The notes beneath the pieces are model-generated. The model saw only the letters and a program-made list of their open reading frames with translations, had not been told where the DNA came from and did not search any database. This document shows positions 7,473 through 15,374 of a stretch of 64,000 nt of DNA, piece after piece. Positions within the stretch are counted from its first letter, which is position 1, and every line of letters begins with the position of its first letter. The position numbers were made by a program, and so were the translations under genes. The DNA comes from JACVRW01 sp963728155 (GTDB taxonomy: Bacteria; Actinomycetota; Thermoleophilia; Solirubrobacterales; Thermoleophilaceae), in NCBI GenBank assembly GCA_963728155.1, contig CAVSJF010000007.1:248001-312000 (forward strand), read 5' to 3'.

Positions 7473-9071
7473 GTGTCAGGCGTGGCGTCGCAGAGCGACG
7501 TACGGGTCCGCGGCGCGGAGCTGGTGGCCGCGCTGTGCCTGGCGACCGACCTCGGGATGGGCTTCCCGTTCGAGCACGGCCTTCAGTCCACGCTGATCGC
7601 CATGCGGCTGGCCGACCGTCTGGGCGTCGCCCACAGCGACCTTTCGCAGACTTACTACGCCTCCCTTCTGTCCCATTCGGGCTGCACCGCCGACGCACAC
7701 GTGACCCCGGAGGTGTTCGGCGATTCGCTCACCACTCACCTGCACCCCGTGGTGTACGGGTCGGGCAGGCAGGTTCTGGGCGGGCTCCTCCGCGCGCTGC
7801 CGGACGCGGATAGGCCGGGGCCCGCTCGCATCGCTCAGGCCGCCCGCCGGCTGCCGAGGATGGTGCTCGAGCAGCGCCCGCACATCACCGCTTCATGCGA
7901 GGTGGCGGGGATGCTCGCCGAGGGGATGGGCCTTCCGGGCTCGGTGCAGGACAGCCTGGCCGCCTACCTCTACGAGCGCTGGGACGGCCACGGCCCGCTC
8001 GGCCGCGCCAAGGGCATCGAGATTCCGTTGCCGATGCGGATCGTGACCGTGGCCGTCGACGCCGCGTTCCAGCGCATGCTCGGAGGTCAGGAGAGGGTGG
8101 TGCGCCTCACGCGCGAGCGTGCGGGCCACGCCTTCGACCCGGACGTCGCCGCCTGCCTGGTCGACCACGCCGGAGAGATCCTGGGGATGGACGATCACGC
8201 CTCCGCGTGGCGAGAGACGCTCTCCTGCGAACCGCGGCCGCAGCTGCTGCTCGAGGGGCAGGACGTCGAGAGAGGGTTGGGGGCGATGGGCAACTTCGCC
8301 GATCTGATCTCACCCTTTCTGGCGGGCCATTCCGCGGCCGTCGCTGAGTTGGCCGCCGCGGCGGCGGCGCGGTGCCGGATCGACGAGGCCGGAGTCGCGC
8401 GGCTTCGTCACGCGGCGCTCGTCCACGACCTGGGGCGGGTCGCGGTGAACGCTCGGATCTGGCAGAAGCCGGGACCGCTGAGCGTGGACGAATGGGAGCA
8501 GGTGAGGCTCCATCCCTACCACTCAGAGCGGGTCCTGGCGCGCTCTGAGTTCCTGGCGGGGCTCGCGACGGTCGCCGGAGCGCACCACGAGCGCCTCGAC
8601 GGCTCCGGATACCACCGCGGTGCCACGGGAGCGGAGCTGGCGCTGCCGGCCCGGCTGCTCGCCGCTGCCGATGCATATCGGGCGATGACCGAGCCGCGCC
8701 CCTACCGTGCGCCGCTGGCTCCCGCACGGGCGGCGGAGATCCTTAGCGAGCAGGCCGGCGCCGGGCGGCTGGACCCCGACGCCGTGATCGCGGTCGTCGA
8801 GGCGGCGGGCCAGCAGGCGCCGCGAATCGAGCGCCCGTCGGGATTGACCGAGCGCGAGGCCCAGGTCATCGGCATGCTCGCCCGCGGCCTGCAGACCAAG
8901 CAGGTGGCCGCCGCTCTGGGCATCTCGGTCAAGACGGCGGACCGCCACATCCAGAACGCCTACCGCAAGATCGGAGTGTCCACACGTGCGGCGGCCACGC
9001 TGTTCGCGATGGAACACGGGTTGGTGGCATGGGGAGAACTCCCGATTCCCTCGCCTTCGCCGCGGCCGTAG
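7473..9071 (+). CDS. Tandem HD-GYP-like domain protein with C-terminal LuxR HTH
   Basis: 532 residues. The N-terminal half (to about 230) looks like a worn HD-GYP-type domain (ERWDGHGPLGRAKG, then IPLPMRIVTVA). The second half (about 270-430) is better kept: ALVHDLGRV, HPYHSERVL and HHERLDGSGYHRG. The GYP signature reads GYH. Residues about 455-520 form a LuxR/FixJ-type helix-turn-helix (LTEREAQVIGMLARG, KQVAAALGISVKTADRHI). HD-GYP domains hydrolyse cyclic di-GMP, so a plausible reading is a nucleotide-controlled transcription factor, but with GYH the enzyme activity is doubtful. The start is the GTG 6 nt after TAGTCT. The methyltransferase gene follows after 26 bp with its own ribosome-binding site. 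Confidence 0.8.
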   Translation: MSGVASQSDVRVRGAELVAALCLATDLGMGFPFEHGLQSTLIAMRLADRLGVAHSDLSQTYYASLLSHSGCTADAHVTPEVFGDSLTTHLHPVVYGSGRQVLGGLLRALPDADRPGPARIAQAARRLPRMVLEQRPHITASCEVAGMLAEGMGLPGSVQDSLAAYLYERWDGHGPLGRAKGIEIPLPMRIVTVAVDAAFQRMLGGQERVVRLTRERAGHAFDPDVAACLVDHAGEILGMDDHASAWRETLSCEPRPQLLLEGQDVERGLGAMGNFADLISPFLAGHSAAVAELAAAAAARCRIDEAGVARLRHAALVHDLGRVAVNARIWQKPGPLSVDEWEQVRLHPYHSERVLARSEFLAGLATVAGAHHERLDGSGYHRGATGAELALPARLLAAADAYRAMTEPRPYRAPLAPARAAEILSEQAGAGRLDPDAVIAVVEAAGQQAPRIERPSGLTEREAQVIGMLARGLQTKQVAAALGISVKTADRHIQNAYRKIGVSTRAAATLFAMEHGLVAWGELPIPSPSPRP

Positions 9072-9097
9072 CGTGCTCGCCACCCGAAGGAGGACGC

Positions 9098-9949
9098 ATG
9101 GAAACCGAGGCGCTCGAAGCTCAGCAGCAGGAGATCTACGAGATCGCGGAGGCGATCGCGCCGGGGTGGGAGCGGCGGCGCCCGCTGATCGAGCAGGTCA
9201 TGACTCCGGTCCGGGAATGGATGCTCCACGAGCTCGCGCCGCGTCCCGGCGACACGGTGCTCGAGCTGGCCGCCGGAGCAGGCGACACTGGCTTCGAGGC
9301 GGCCGCCATCATCGGCGACCGCGGCCGGCTGCTCTCCAGCGATCTGTCACCGGCGATGCTCGGGGCCGCGAGGCGCCGCGGGGCTGACCTGGGCGTCTCG
9401 AACGCCGAATACCGGGTGATCGACGCCCAGCGGATCGAGCTCGACGACGATTCGGTCGACGGGATCCTGTGCCGGTTCGGGTACATGCTCATGCCCGAGC
9501 CGGCCGCGGCGCTCGCCGAGACGCGCCGAGTCCTGGGCCCCCGTGGGCGAGCGGCGCTGGCGGTATGGGGCGCGATGGAGCAGAACCCGTTCTTCACCAT
9601 CGCGGCCATCAGCCTGGTTCAGCGCGGCCACCTCCCGCCGCCTGAGGACTCCGGCCCGCCCGTATTCAGCATGGCGAGTCCCGAGCGCACTACGGCGCTG
9701 CTGGAGGCGGCCGGGTTCACCGAGGTGCGAACCGAGCGGGTGCCTGTGCGCTTCGAGTACCGAAACGCGGAGGAGTACCTCAGCGTCACTACCGACACCG
9801 CCGGACCGCTCGGCTTGGCGTTGCAGGCGCTGTCCCCGGCCGAGCTCGAGGCGGTCACGGCCGACGTCGAGGGCGCGCTCGAGCGCTTCGCGGCTGAAGC
9901 AGGCTATGAGGTCCCGGGCGTTGCCCTGTGCGCAGTGGCTCGCCCTTGA
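9098..9949 (+). CDS. Class I SAM-dependent methyltransferase
   Basis: 283 residues with a Rossmann methyltransferase core of the UbiE/Methyltransf_11 type: VLELAAGAGDTG (motif I, SAM binding), SSDLSPAMLGAARRR (motif II), IDAQRIELDDDSVDGILCRF (broken here only by my reading of the motif) and RVLGPRGRAALAVWG (motif post-III). The ATG at 9098 follows GAAGGAGG at normal spacing and is preferred to an upstream in-frame ATG inside the previous gene. Substrate cannot be told from sequence; relatives act on small molecules or quinones. It probably shares a transcript with the HD-GYP/LuxR gene. Confidence 0.8.
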   Translation: METEALEAQQQEIYEIAEAIAPGWERRRPLIEQVMTPVREWMLHELAPRPGDTVLELAAGAGDTGFEAAAIIGDRGRLLSSDLSPAMLGAARRRGADLGVSNAEYRVIDAQRIELDDDSVDGILCRFGYMLMPEPAAALAETRRVLGPRGRAALAVWGAMEQNPFFTIAAISLVQRGHLPPPEDSGPPVFSMASPERTTALLEAAGFTEVRTERVPVRFEYRNAEEYLSVTTDTAGPLGLALQALSPAELEAVTADVEGALERFAAEAGYEVPGVALCAVARP

Positions 9950-9985
9950 CTTCAAGTGCGCTTGAGGATGCATCATGCTCGCATC

Positions 9986-10666
9986 GTGTCAGTGGGCATC
10001 GTCACCGGAGCGTCCCAAGGCCTCGGCCTCGCGCTGACCCGAGAGCTCAGCCGGCGCGGCTGGCGGGTCGTGGTCGACGCCCGCGGAGCGCACGCGCTCG
10101 AGAAGGCGACGGGTGAGCTCGACGGCGTCACCGCGGTCCCCGGTGACGTGACCGACCCGTGGCACGCGCAAGCGCTCGTGGCGGCCGCGGGCGAGCGGAT
10201 CGACCTGCTCGTGAACAACGCGAGCGCGCTGGGCCCAAGCCCTCAGCCCCGGCTTGCCGACTACCCGCTCGCCGAGCTCGAGCGCGTCTACGCGGTCAAC
10301 GTGCTCGCGCCGCTGCGGCTGGCCCAGCTCGCCCTCCCGACCCTCGCGCGCGGGCGCGGGGTGGTGATCAACGTCACCTCCGACGCCGCGGTCGAGGCCT
10401 ACGAGGGCTGGGGCGGCTACGGATCGTCGAAGGCGGCGCTCGAGCAGCTCACGGCGATCCTCGCTGCGGAGCAGCCCGGCCTTCGGGTCTACAGCGTCGA
10501 TCCCGGCGACATGCGCACGCAGATGCACCAGGAGGCCTTCCCCGGCGAGGACATCTCCCACCGGCCGCCGCCCGAGCAGAGCGTGCCCGGCCTGCTGGAG
10601 CTGGTCGAGGGCGAGCGGCCGAGCGGCCGTTACCGGGCTGGCGAGCTGGTCGAGGCCGCGACGTGA
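9986..10666 (+). CDS. Short-chain dehydrogenase/reductase
   Basis: About 226 residues. TGASQGLG is the NAD(P)-binding glycine motif, NNAS follows beta-4, a Ser in NVTSDAA and the YGSSK segment supply the Ser-Tyr-Lys catalytic triad. The shortness and lack of a substrate loop fit a classical SDR acting on an unknown small carbonyl or alcohol. Several in-frame starts exist (GTG 9956, ATG 9968, GTG 9986 and 9992); GTG 9986 places the Rossmann strand near the N-terminus. A palindrome (TCAAG, four bases, CTTGA) lies at 9952-9965, just ahead. The stop overlaps the queA start as GTGA, so the two are translationally coupled. Confidence 0.8.
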   Translation: MSVGIVTGASQGLGLALTRELSRRGWRVVVDARGAHALEKATGELDGVTAVPGDVTDPWHAQALVAAAGERIDLLVNNASALGPSPQPRLADYPLAELERVYAVNVLAPLRLAQLALPTLARGRGVVINVTSDAAVEAYEGWGGYGSSKAALEQLTAILAAEQPGLRVYSVDPGDMRTQMHQEAFPGEDISHRPPPEQSVPGLLELVEGERPSGRYRAGELVEAAT

Positions 10667-11712
10667 GCGCCCTGGAGGCGCTCGACATCGCCGCGCGGGC
10701 GGAGGCCCACGAGCCGCCCGAAGCACGCGGCCTCGCCCGTGACGAGGTGAGGATGCTGGTGGCCAAGGGACCGTCGGGGCGGCTCGAGCACGCGCGTTTC
10801 CGCGACCTGCCCCGATACGTCGGCGAGGGCGACCTGCTGGTGATCAACACCTCGGCCACGCTGCCGGCTGCTCTCTCGGCGCGGCGGGCGAACGGTGAGG
10901 GGGTCGACGTGCATATCTCGACCGCTCTACCCGGCACCACGTATGCACACGAGCCGCTCCGCTACGTCGTCGAGCTTCGCCGCGACCGCGCTCCGTTCGG
11001 CGGAGGCCGGGCGGGCGAGCGCCTGTCGCTCGCCTCGGGCGGAAGGGCGACGCTGGTTTCTCGCTACCTGGGGCGCGAGCGGCTGTGGGTGGCGGAGCTC
11101 GAGCTCCCCGCCCCCCTGATCGACTACCTGTCGCTGCACGGGCGGCCGATCTCGTATCGCTACCTTCGCGGCGAGCGACCGCTCTCCGACTACCAGACCG
11201 CCTACGCGACCCACCCAGGCAGCGCGGAGATGCCGAGCGCGGGCCGCCCGTTCACTCCCGAGCTGGTCACCACCCTCGTGGCCCATGGTGTGCTGATCGC
11301 ACCAATCATTCTCCACACCGGCGTGTCGTCACTCGGTGCGGGCGAGCCCCCCTATCCCGAGTGGTACCGGGTGCCGGCGTCGACCGCTCGGCTGGTCAAC
11401 GCCACACTGCGCGCTTCCGGGCGAGTGGTCGCCGTCGGGACGACCGTGGTCAGGGCTCTCGAGAGCGCCGCGCAAGCGAACGATGAGCTCGGGGCGAGCG
11501 AAGGCTGGACCCGGCTCGTGATCGACGCACGGACCGGCGTGCGCACGGTCGACGGGCTGATCACCGGCTGGCACGACCCCGACGCATCGCACCTGGACAT
11601 GCTCGCGGCGGTCGGCGGGCGGAAGCTGATCGCGAGCTCGTACCGCGCGGCCGCCGAGCACGGCTATCTGTGGCACGAGTTCGGCGACGTCCACCTGATC
11701 CTGTCCCGGTGA
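10663..11712 (+). CDS. queA: QueA-family tRNA ribosyltransferase-isomerase
   Basis: 349 residues. QueA moves and isomerises the ribosyl group of SAM onto 7-aminomethyl-7-deazaguanine in tRNA to make epoxyqueuosine. Motifs seen are DLLVINTSATLPA, YAHEPLRY, the YQTAYA segment, SAEMPSAGRPFT, ILHTGVSS and VVAVGTTVVRALES, all in the family order. The start is a GTG overlapping the SDR stop. Other queuosine genes (queC-G, tgt) are not in the window, and pairing with an SDR is unusual, so a divergent QueA-like role is possible. The enzyme family is clear. Confidence 0.85.
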   Translation: MSALEALDIAARAEAHEPPEARGLARDEVRMLVAKGPSGRLEHARFRDLPRYVGEGDLLVINTSATLPAALSARRANGEGVDVHISTALPGTTYAHEPLRYVVELRRDRAPFGGGRAGERLSLASGGRATLVSRYLGRERLWVAELELPAPLIDYLSLHGRPISYRYLRGERPLSDYQTAYATHPGSAEMPSAGRPFTPELVTTLVAHGVLIAPIILHTGVSSLGAGEPPYPEWYRVPASTARLVNATLRASGRVVAVGTTVVRALESAAQANDELGASEGWTRLVIDARTGVRTVDGLITGWHDPDASHLDMLAAVGGRKLIASSYRAAAEHGYLWHEFGDVHLILSR

Positions 11713-11735
11713 CGCAGAGCCGGGGGCAGGGCGCC

Positions 11736-11741
11736 TAGTCT
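11736..11741 (+). promoter_or_regulatory. -10 element of hydrolase-cyclase gene
   Basis: TAGTCT, 8 nt before the GTG start; identical to the elements at 7461, 13560 and 26188. Confidence 0.5.
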
Positions 11742-11749
11742 TCGGCGCC

Positions 11750-13099
11750 GTGAACCTCGAAACCCCCGAGGTCCGCTACGCACGCAGCGGCGACGTGAGC
11801 ATCGCCTATCAGGTCGTGGGCGAAGGCCCGGTGGATCTGATGTTCGTTCCGTTCATGATCAACCTGGTCTGGGCCTGGGAGCAGCCCGTCTTCGTCGATT
11901 TCTGCCGGCGGCTCGCCGGCTTCTCCCGCCTCATCCTGCTCGACAAGCGCGGCACCGGTCTCTCCGACCGCCCTCGGGACCTGCCGAGCTTCGAGAGCCG
12001 CATGGACGACATCCGCGCAGTTATGGACGACGCCGGCTCCGAGCGCGCCGCCCTGCTCGGCGCGGGCTCACCCGGGGGCCAGCTCTGCGCCGTCTTCGCC
12101 GCCACCTACCCTGAGCGCGTCGTGGCGCTGATGCTCCACAACACGTGGCCGCGAGTGGTCTCGGCGCCCGACTATCCGATGGGCAACTCGCTCGAGGAGT
12201 GGCACCGCCGGGTGCGCGAGACGCGGTTGAAGTGGGGCGATCGCGACTACCAGCTCGGAGAGCTCAAGAAGTACTTCCCGAGCCGCGTCGGGGACGCGGA
12301 GTTCGAGCACTGGCACGTGAACCACGAGCGCCTGGCCGCCAGCCCCGGCGCGGCGGCATGGTTCCTTCGGGTGCTGATGGAGACCGACATCCGCGAGATG
12401 CTCCCCACGATTTCCGTCCCCACGCTCATGATGTACCAGTCCCGCTACCGCGACGGCTGCCTCTACCTCACCGAGCGCATCCCGCACGCGGAGGTGCTCG
12501 AGGTGACCTCTCCCGACACGAGCATCTACGGGGAGCCCGAAGTGCCCGACGCGGTCGAGCACTTCCTTTCCGAGGGCCGTATCGACACCGCGCCCGAACG
12601 TGTGCTCACCACCGTCCTCTTCACGGACATCGTCGAGTCCACCTCGCGCGCGGCCGAGCTCGGTGACCGCCGCTGGCGCACGCTGCTCGACGCCCACCAC
12701 GCCACCGTCCGGGCCCAGTTGGCGCGCTACGGCGGCCACGAGGTGCGCGGTACCGGCGACGGTTTCCTCGCCACCTTCGACGGCCCGGCGCGAGCGATCG
12801 CCTGCGCCGACGGAGCGATCAACGCGGTGGGCGAGCTCGGTCTCGAGATCCGGGCCGGTGTCCACACCGGCGAGGTGGAGATCGTCGCCCGCAAGGTCGA
12901 AGGCATCGCGGTCCACATCGGCGCCCGTATCGCGGCCGAGGCGCGACCGTGCGAGGTGCTCGTGTCCAGCATCGTCAGGGACCTCGCGGCCGGCTCGGGC
13001 ATCGACTTCGAGGACCGTGGCACCAGGGACCTGAAGGGCGTTCCCGGCGAATGGCATCTCTATGCGGCTCGACTCAGTGACCGCACGCGAATAGGCTAG
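11750..13099 (+). CDS. Alpha/beta-hydrolase fused to class III adenylate/guanylate cyclase
   Basis: 449 residues in two parts. Residues about 1-270 are an alpha/beta-hydrolase (ILLDKRGTGLSDRP, MDDIRAVMDDAG, LGAGSPGG nucleophile elbow with Ser in AGSPG rather than GxSxG, YPERVVALML). Residues about 285-445 are a class III nucleotide cyclase: VLFTDIVESTSRAAELG (metal-binding Asp), GHEVRGTGDGFLATF (second metal Asp), RAGVHTGEVE and VHIGARIAAEA. This fusion is common in actinobacteria; the hydrolase part may sense a small ligand. The next gene is a lone cyclic-nucleotide-binding domain and the one after is CorA, so the cyclase product probably acts through its neighbour. The GTG start has TAGTCT 8 nt upstream. 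Confidence 0.88.
   Translation: MNLETPEVRYARSGDVSIAYQVVGEGPVDLMFVPFMINLVWAWEQPVFVDFCRRLAGFSRLILLDKRGTGLSDRPRDLPSFESRMDDIRAVMDDAGSERAALLGAGSPGGQLCAVFAATYPERVVALMLHNTWPRVVSAPDYPMGNSLEEWHRRVRETRLKWGDRDYQLGELKKYFPSRVGDAEFEHWHVNHERLAASPGAAAWFLRVLMETDIREMLPTISVPTLMMYQSRYRDGCLYLTERIPHAEVLEVTSPDTSIYGEPEVPDAVEHFLSEGRIDTAPERVLTTVLFTDIVESTSRAAELGDRRWRTLLDAHHATVRAQLARYGGHEVRGTGDGFLATFDGPARAIACADGAINAVGELGLEIRAGVHTGEVEIVARKVEGIAVHIGARIAAEARPCEVLVSSIVRDLAAGSGIDFEDRGTRDLKGVPGEWHLYAARLSDRTRIG
13092..13097 (+). promoter_or_regulatory. -10 element of CNB-domain gene
   Basis: TAGGCT, 9 nt before the ATG, overlapping the last codons of the cyclase gene. It lets the effector be transcribed separately from the cyclase. 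Confidence 0.4.
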
Positions 13100-13106
13100 G
13101 GCGCCC

Positions 13107-13541
13107 ATGAAGCTGTTCAGCCAGGACGCCAAGGTGCAGGCGCTGAAGGGCGCCCCCCTCTTCGAGACCCTCTCCCGCAAGGACCTGACCCAGCTGGCGC
13201 GGGTGTCCGAGGATCTCGAGGTCGAGCCGGGAACGGTGCTCTGCAAGGAGGGCGACATCGGCCACGAGTTCTTCGTGATCGTCGACGGGAAGGTCAAGGT
13301 CGCGCGCAGAGGCAGGCGCGTCGCCACGCGGAGCGGCCCTGACTTCGTGGGCGAGATCGCGCTGCTCGAGGAGCTGCCCCGCACGGCCACGGTGACGGCC
13401 GAAACGGCGTTGCGCATCTTCGTGCTGACCCGCAAGGACTTCCGGCACCTGCTCGACGAGAACCCGGACGTGGAGCGCAAGGTGCTGCGCGCGCTCGCAC
13501 GGCGGTTGGCCGAGGCGTCGAAGGACCCCACGCTGGCCTGA
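13107..13541 (+). CDS. Stand-alone cyclic-nucleotide-binding (CAP_ED) domain protein
   Basis: 144 residues, nearly all one cNMP-binding beta-barrel: PLFETLSRKDLTQLAR, VLCKEGDIGHEFFVIVDGKVKV and the phosphate-binding cassette VGEIALLEELPRTATV, in which both the Glu that binds ribose and the Arg that binds the cyclic phosphate are present. There is no DNA-binding helix-turn-helix, so it is not a complete Crp regulator. It lies 7 bp after the cyclase gene and 33 bp before corA. I infer that it binds the product of the neighbouring cyclase and acts by protein contact, perhaps on CorA. Confidence 0.88.
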   Translation: MKLFSQDAKVQALKGAPLFETLSRKDLTQLARVSEDLEVEPGTVLCKEGDIGHEFFVIVDGKVKVARRGRRVATRSGPDFVGEIALLEELPRTATVTAETALRIFVLTRKDFRHLLDENPDVERKVLRALARRLAEASKDPTLA

Positions 13542-13559
13542 GCCGTCTTCGGGCCGCCG

Positions 13560-13565
13560 TAGTCT
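13560..13565 (+). promoter_or_regulatory. -10 element of corA-like gene
   Basis: TAGTCT, 9 nt before the ATG, with no clear -35 or ribosome-binding site. Confidence 0.5.
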
Positions 13566-13574
13566 CGGGGTCCG

Positions 13575-14579
13575 ATGACGGAGATCGTGGAAGGGCTCGG
13601 CGGGGCCGAGCGAGACCGGGTCGGAGCGCTGCGCAAGGGCGGGAGCTTCTTCTGGGTCGACCTGTCGCTGACCGAGACGAGCCCACACGAGCTGGGCGAG
13701 GTGTTGGCCATTCCGAAGGGGGCGCTCGAGGTACTTCTGGGCTTCGGGGAGGCCCGCCCGTCTACGCGCAGGCTCTACGCCGACGGTCAGCAGGTCGTCT
13801 TCACGTTCAGCGCCTACCTGGAGTCGGCTCAGCTCGCCGAGGGGGATCCCTACCGCCTCGGCCCTGTCGAAGTCCGGGTGCTGGTCTGCGGCGAATACCT
13901 ACTGACGCTCCACGAGGAGCCGCTGTCGCTGCCTCACCTGCTGGCCCCCTACGCGCATGAGCGGCGCAGCGAGCAGTACGTGGTCTACGCGGTCCTCGAC
14001 GCAATGCTGGTTACCGCATTCGACGCGCTGGACGAGGTCGAGCAGACGATGGACGACCTGGCGGCGATGTCGGCTGACATCCGTACCGGACGGGTACGGA
14101 TGGCGACGTTGCGGGCGATGAGCTCGCAGCTCTCGAGTATGAGGCGCCGGGCGGGACCTCAGCGCGGTCTGTTCGAGAGGATCGGCGTGGAGATCAAGCA
14201 GGTTGAAGGCCTCGAGGCCGACCGGGAAGGCTACTTCGACCATCTGGTCGAGCAAATCAGTCGCTTGGTGGAAGCGATCGACGCGGCCGCGAACGCGCTG
14301 GCAACCTTGATCGACCTGAGGCTCAACGAGACGTCGTACTGGTTGACCGTGGTGGCCACCGTCTTCCTGCCGCTCACGTTCATCACCGGGTTCTTCGGCA
14401 TGAACTTCGGCTGGATGGTCGGTGAGATCGACACCCAGACGGCCTTCTGGCTGCTTGGGATAGGGACGCCTGTTGTTGGAGTAGCCCTGATCCTGCGCTT
14501 CGTGGTGCGAGGCTCGCCGGTTGAAGCCGAAACGCTCAGCGGGCGGCCGAGGCCGCCCGCTGAGCGATTGCCGAGATAG
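13575..14579 (+). CDS. corA: CorA-family divalent cation channel
   Basis: 334 residues. A large cytoplasmic alpha/beta and helical region (about 1-260) is followed by two membrane helices. The first ends in the selectivity signature GMN (TGFFGMNFGWM, about residue 280); the second is WLLGIGTPVVGVALILRF. CorA proteins are pentameric channels for Mg2+, and some family members carry Co2+, Ni2+ or Zn2+. The C-terminal codons form a perfect hairpin (14533-14566) that can serve as terminator. It follows the cyclase and cNMP-binding genes in the same direction, suggesting nucleotide-linked control of cation flux, though it has its own -10 element. Confidence 0.9.
   Translation: MTEIVEGLGGAERDRVGALRKGGSFFWVDLSLTETSPHELGEVLAIPKGALEVLLGFGEARPSTRRLYADGQQVVFTFSAYLESAQLAEGDPYRLGPVEVRVLVCGEYLLTLHEEPLSLPHLLAPYAHERRSEQYVVYAVLDAMLVTAFDALDEVEQTMDDLAAMSADIRTGRVRMATLRAMSSQLSSMRRRAGPQRGLFERIGVEIKQVEGLEADREGYFDHLVEQISRLVEAIDAAANALATLIDLRLNETSYWLTVVATVFLPLTFITGFFGMNFGWMVGEIDTQTAFWLLGIGTPVVGVALILRFVVRGSPVEAETLSGRPRPPAERLPR
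14533..14566. terminator. Perfect hairpin inside the corA 3' end
   Basis: Sixteen-base perfect arms (14533-14548 and 14551-14566) with a two-base centre encode the last residues of CorA and end 10 nt before its stop codon. It lies just before the convergent gene stop at 14583, so it can stop transcription from both sides. There is no U-tract. Confidence 0.6.
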
Positions 14580-14582
14580 CGC

Positions 14583-15305
14583 CTAGGGGGTCGGCGAGAC
14601 CGTTGACACGGCCGAGCCGAGCGGGGCGCCCGCGGACACCACGTCGCTGCCCGCAACGCGGTTGATGATCCGGGCCGCCTGGCGGCTGAGCGACAGGTCC
14701 GCCGTCAGGGTGGCCGTTCCGTAGTCCAGTGACTTGCCGAGGTTGGTCAGCTGGGCTAGCACGATGACCCGTCCCTCGCTGCAGTAGCGCTTGAGCGAAC
14801 GCACCACGTGGCGAGCCGCCCTCGGGTACTCACTCGCCAGGCGCCACACCTTGTGCTTGACGCCGGGGTGGTTGGCGGCGTAGCGGTACAGCGCGCGCTT
14901 CACCTGGCCGCAGTTGCCGGGCAGCCCGGGGAGCTGCGCGAGCAGCACGGCGGTGTCGCCCGCCCGCACAGCGACGGGGCGCCGGACGACGGCCGACCGC
15001 TCGCCCTTCGAGAAGCGCAGGCCGCCCGCATGCGCGAGCACGCCGTCGTATGTCTCGGTGTCGCCGAAGCCGGCGACCACCGGGAAGGTGAACACGCCGC
15101 CGGCCACCGTGGCCTGACCGGTCGGGGCGACGCTGACACCGTTGTTGGCCAGGAACTGCTTGGCCTGCTCGGACGGCGTGATCGCCGTGCTGCCGGTGAG
15201 CTTGACGATGTCCGCCTGGGCGCTCGTAGCGCCGAGGGACAGGAGCGCCAGAGCGCCTACCAGTGCTGCTACGGCCGTGCGGGGCCGTGAACGCCTGCGT
15301 TGCAT
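14583..15305 (-). CDS. Secreted HtaA-like domain protein
   Basis: 240 residues with a Sec signal peptide (basic start, core AALVGALALLSLG, cleavage near SAQA). The mature part (TGSTAITPSEQAKQFLANNG, TFPVVAG, LAHAGGLRFS) resembles the secreted HtaA-like beta domains frequent in Thermoleophilia. Classical HtaA domains bind heme, but I see no clear heme-ligand Tyr/His pattern, so heme binding is unproven. Two cysteines (GNCGQ and RYCSEG) may pair. The ATG has GGAGG six bases away. Its promoter and leader match those of the RTX-like gene at 3191-4363, so both probably respond to the same ECF sigma factor. Confidence 0.6.
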   Translation of the reverse strand: MQRRRSRPRTAVAALVGALALLSLGATSAQADIVKLTGSTAITPSEQAKQFLANNGVSVAPTGQATVAGGVFTFPVVAGFGDTETYDGVLAHAGGLRFSKGERSAVVRRPVAVRAGDTAVLLAQLPGLPGNCGQVKRALYRYAANHPGVKHKVWRLASEYPRAARHVVRSLKRYCSEGRVIVLAQLTNLGKSLDYGTATLTADLSLSRQAARIINRVAGSDVVSAGAPLGSAVSTVSPTP

Positions 15306-15312
15306 CTTTCCT

Positions 15313-15336
15313 CCAGTGGTGGGTGGGTACCACTGG
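15313..15336 (-). promoter_or_regulatory. Inverted repeat in the leader of the HtaA-like gene
   Basis: Arms CCAGTGG and CCACTGG (15313-15319, 15330-15336) enclose a 10-nt segment with the same ACCCACCCA core seen at 4364-4395. The ribosome-binding GGAGG starts inside the inner arm. Arm sequence differs from the other copy while pairing is kept. Confidence 0.45.
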
Positions 15337-15363
15337 TAAAACAGCCAGGGCGCGCCGAAGTTG
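15336..15363 (-). promoter_or_regulatory. ECF-sigma-type promoter of the HtaA-like gene
   Basis: CAACTT (15358-15363) and GTTTTAC (15336-15342) are spaced by 15 nt. The block GCGCAACTTC is identical to that at 4415-4424. Confidence 0.5.
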
Positions 15364-15374
15364 CGCTTCAGGCG

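Noticed and set aside
9952..9965. Palindrome TCAAG-TGCG-CTTGA before the SDR gene, together with CAAG-TACG-CTTG at 19940-19951, as a common operator
   Set aside because: Only two short copies, and the second overlaps a -10 element and is imperfect; too little to call a regulatory family.
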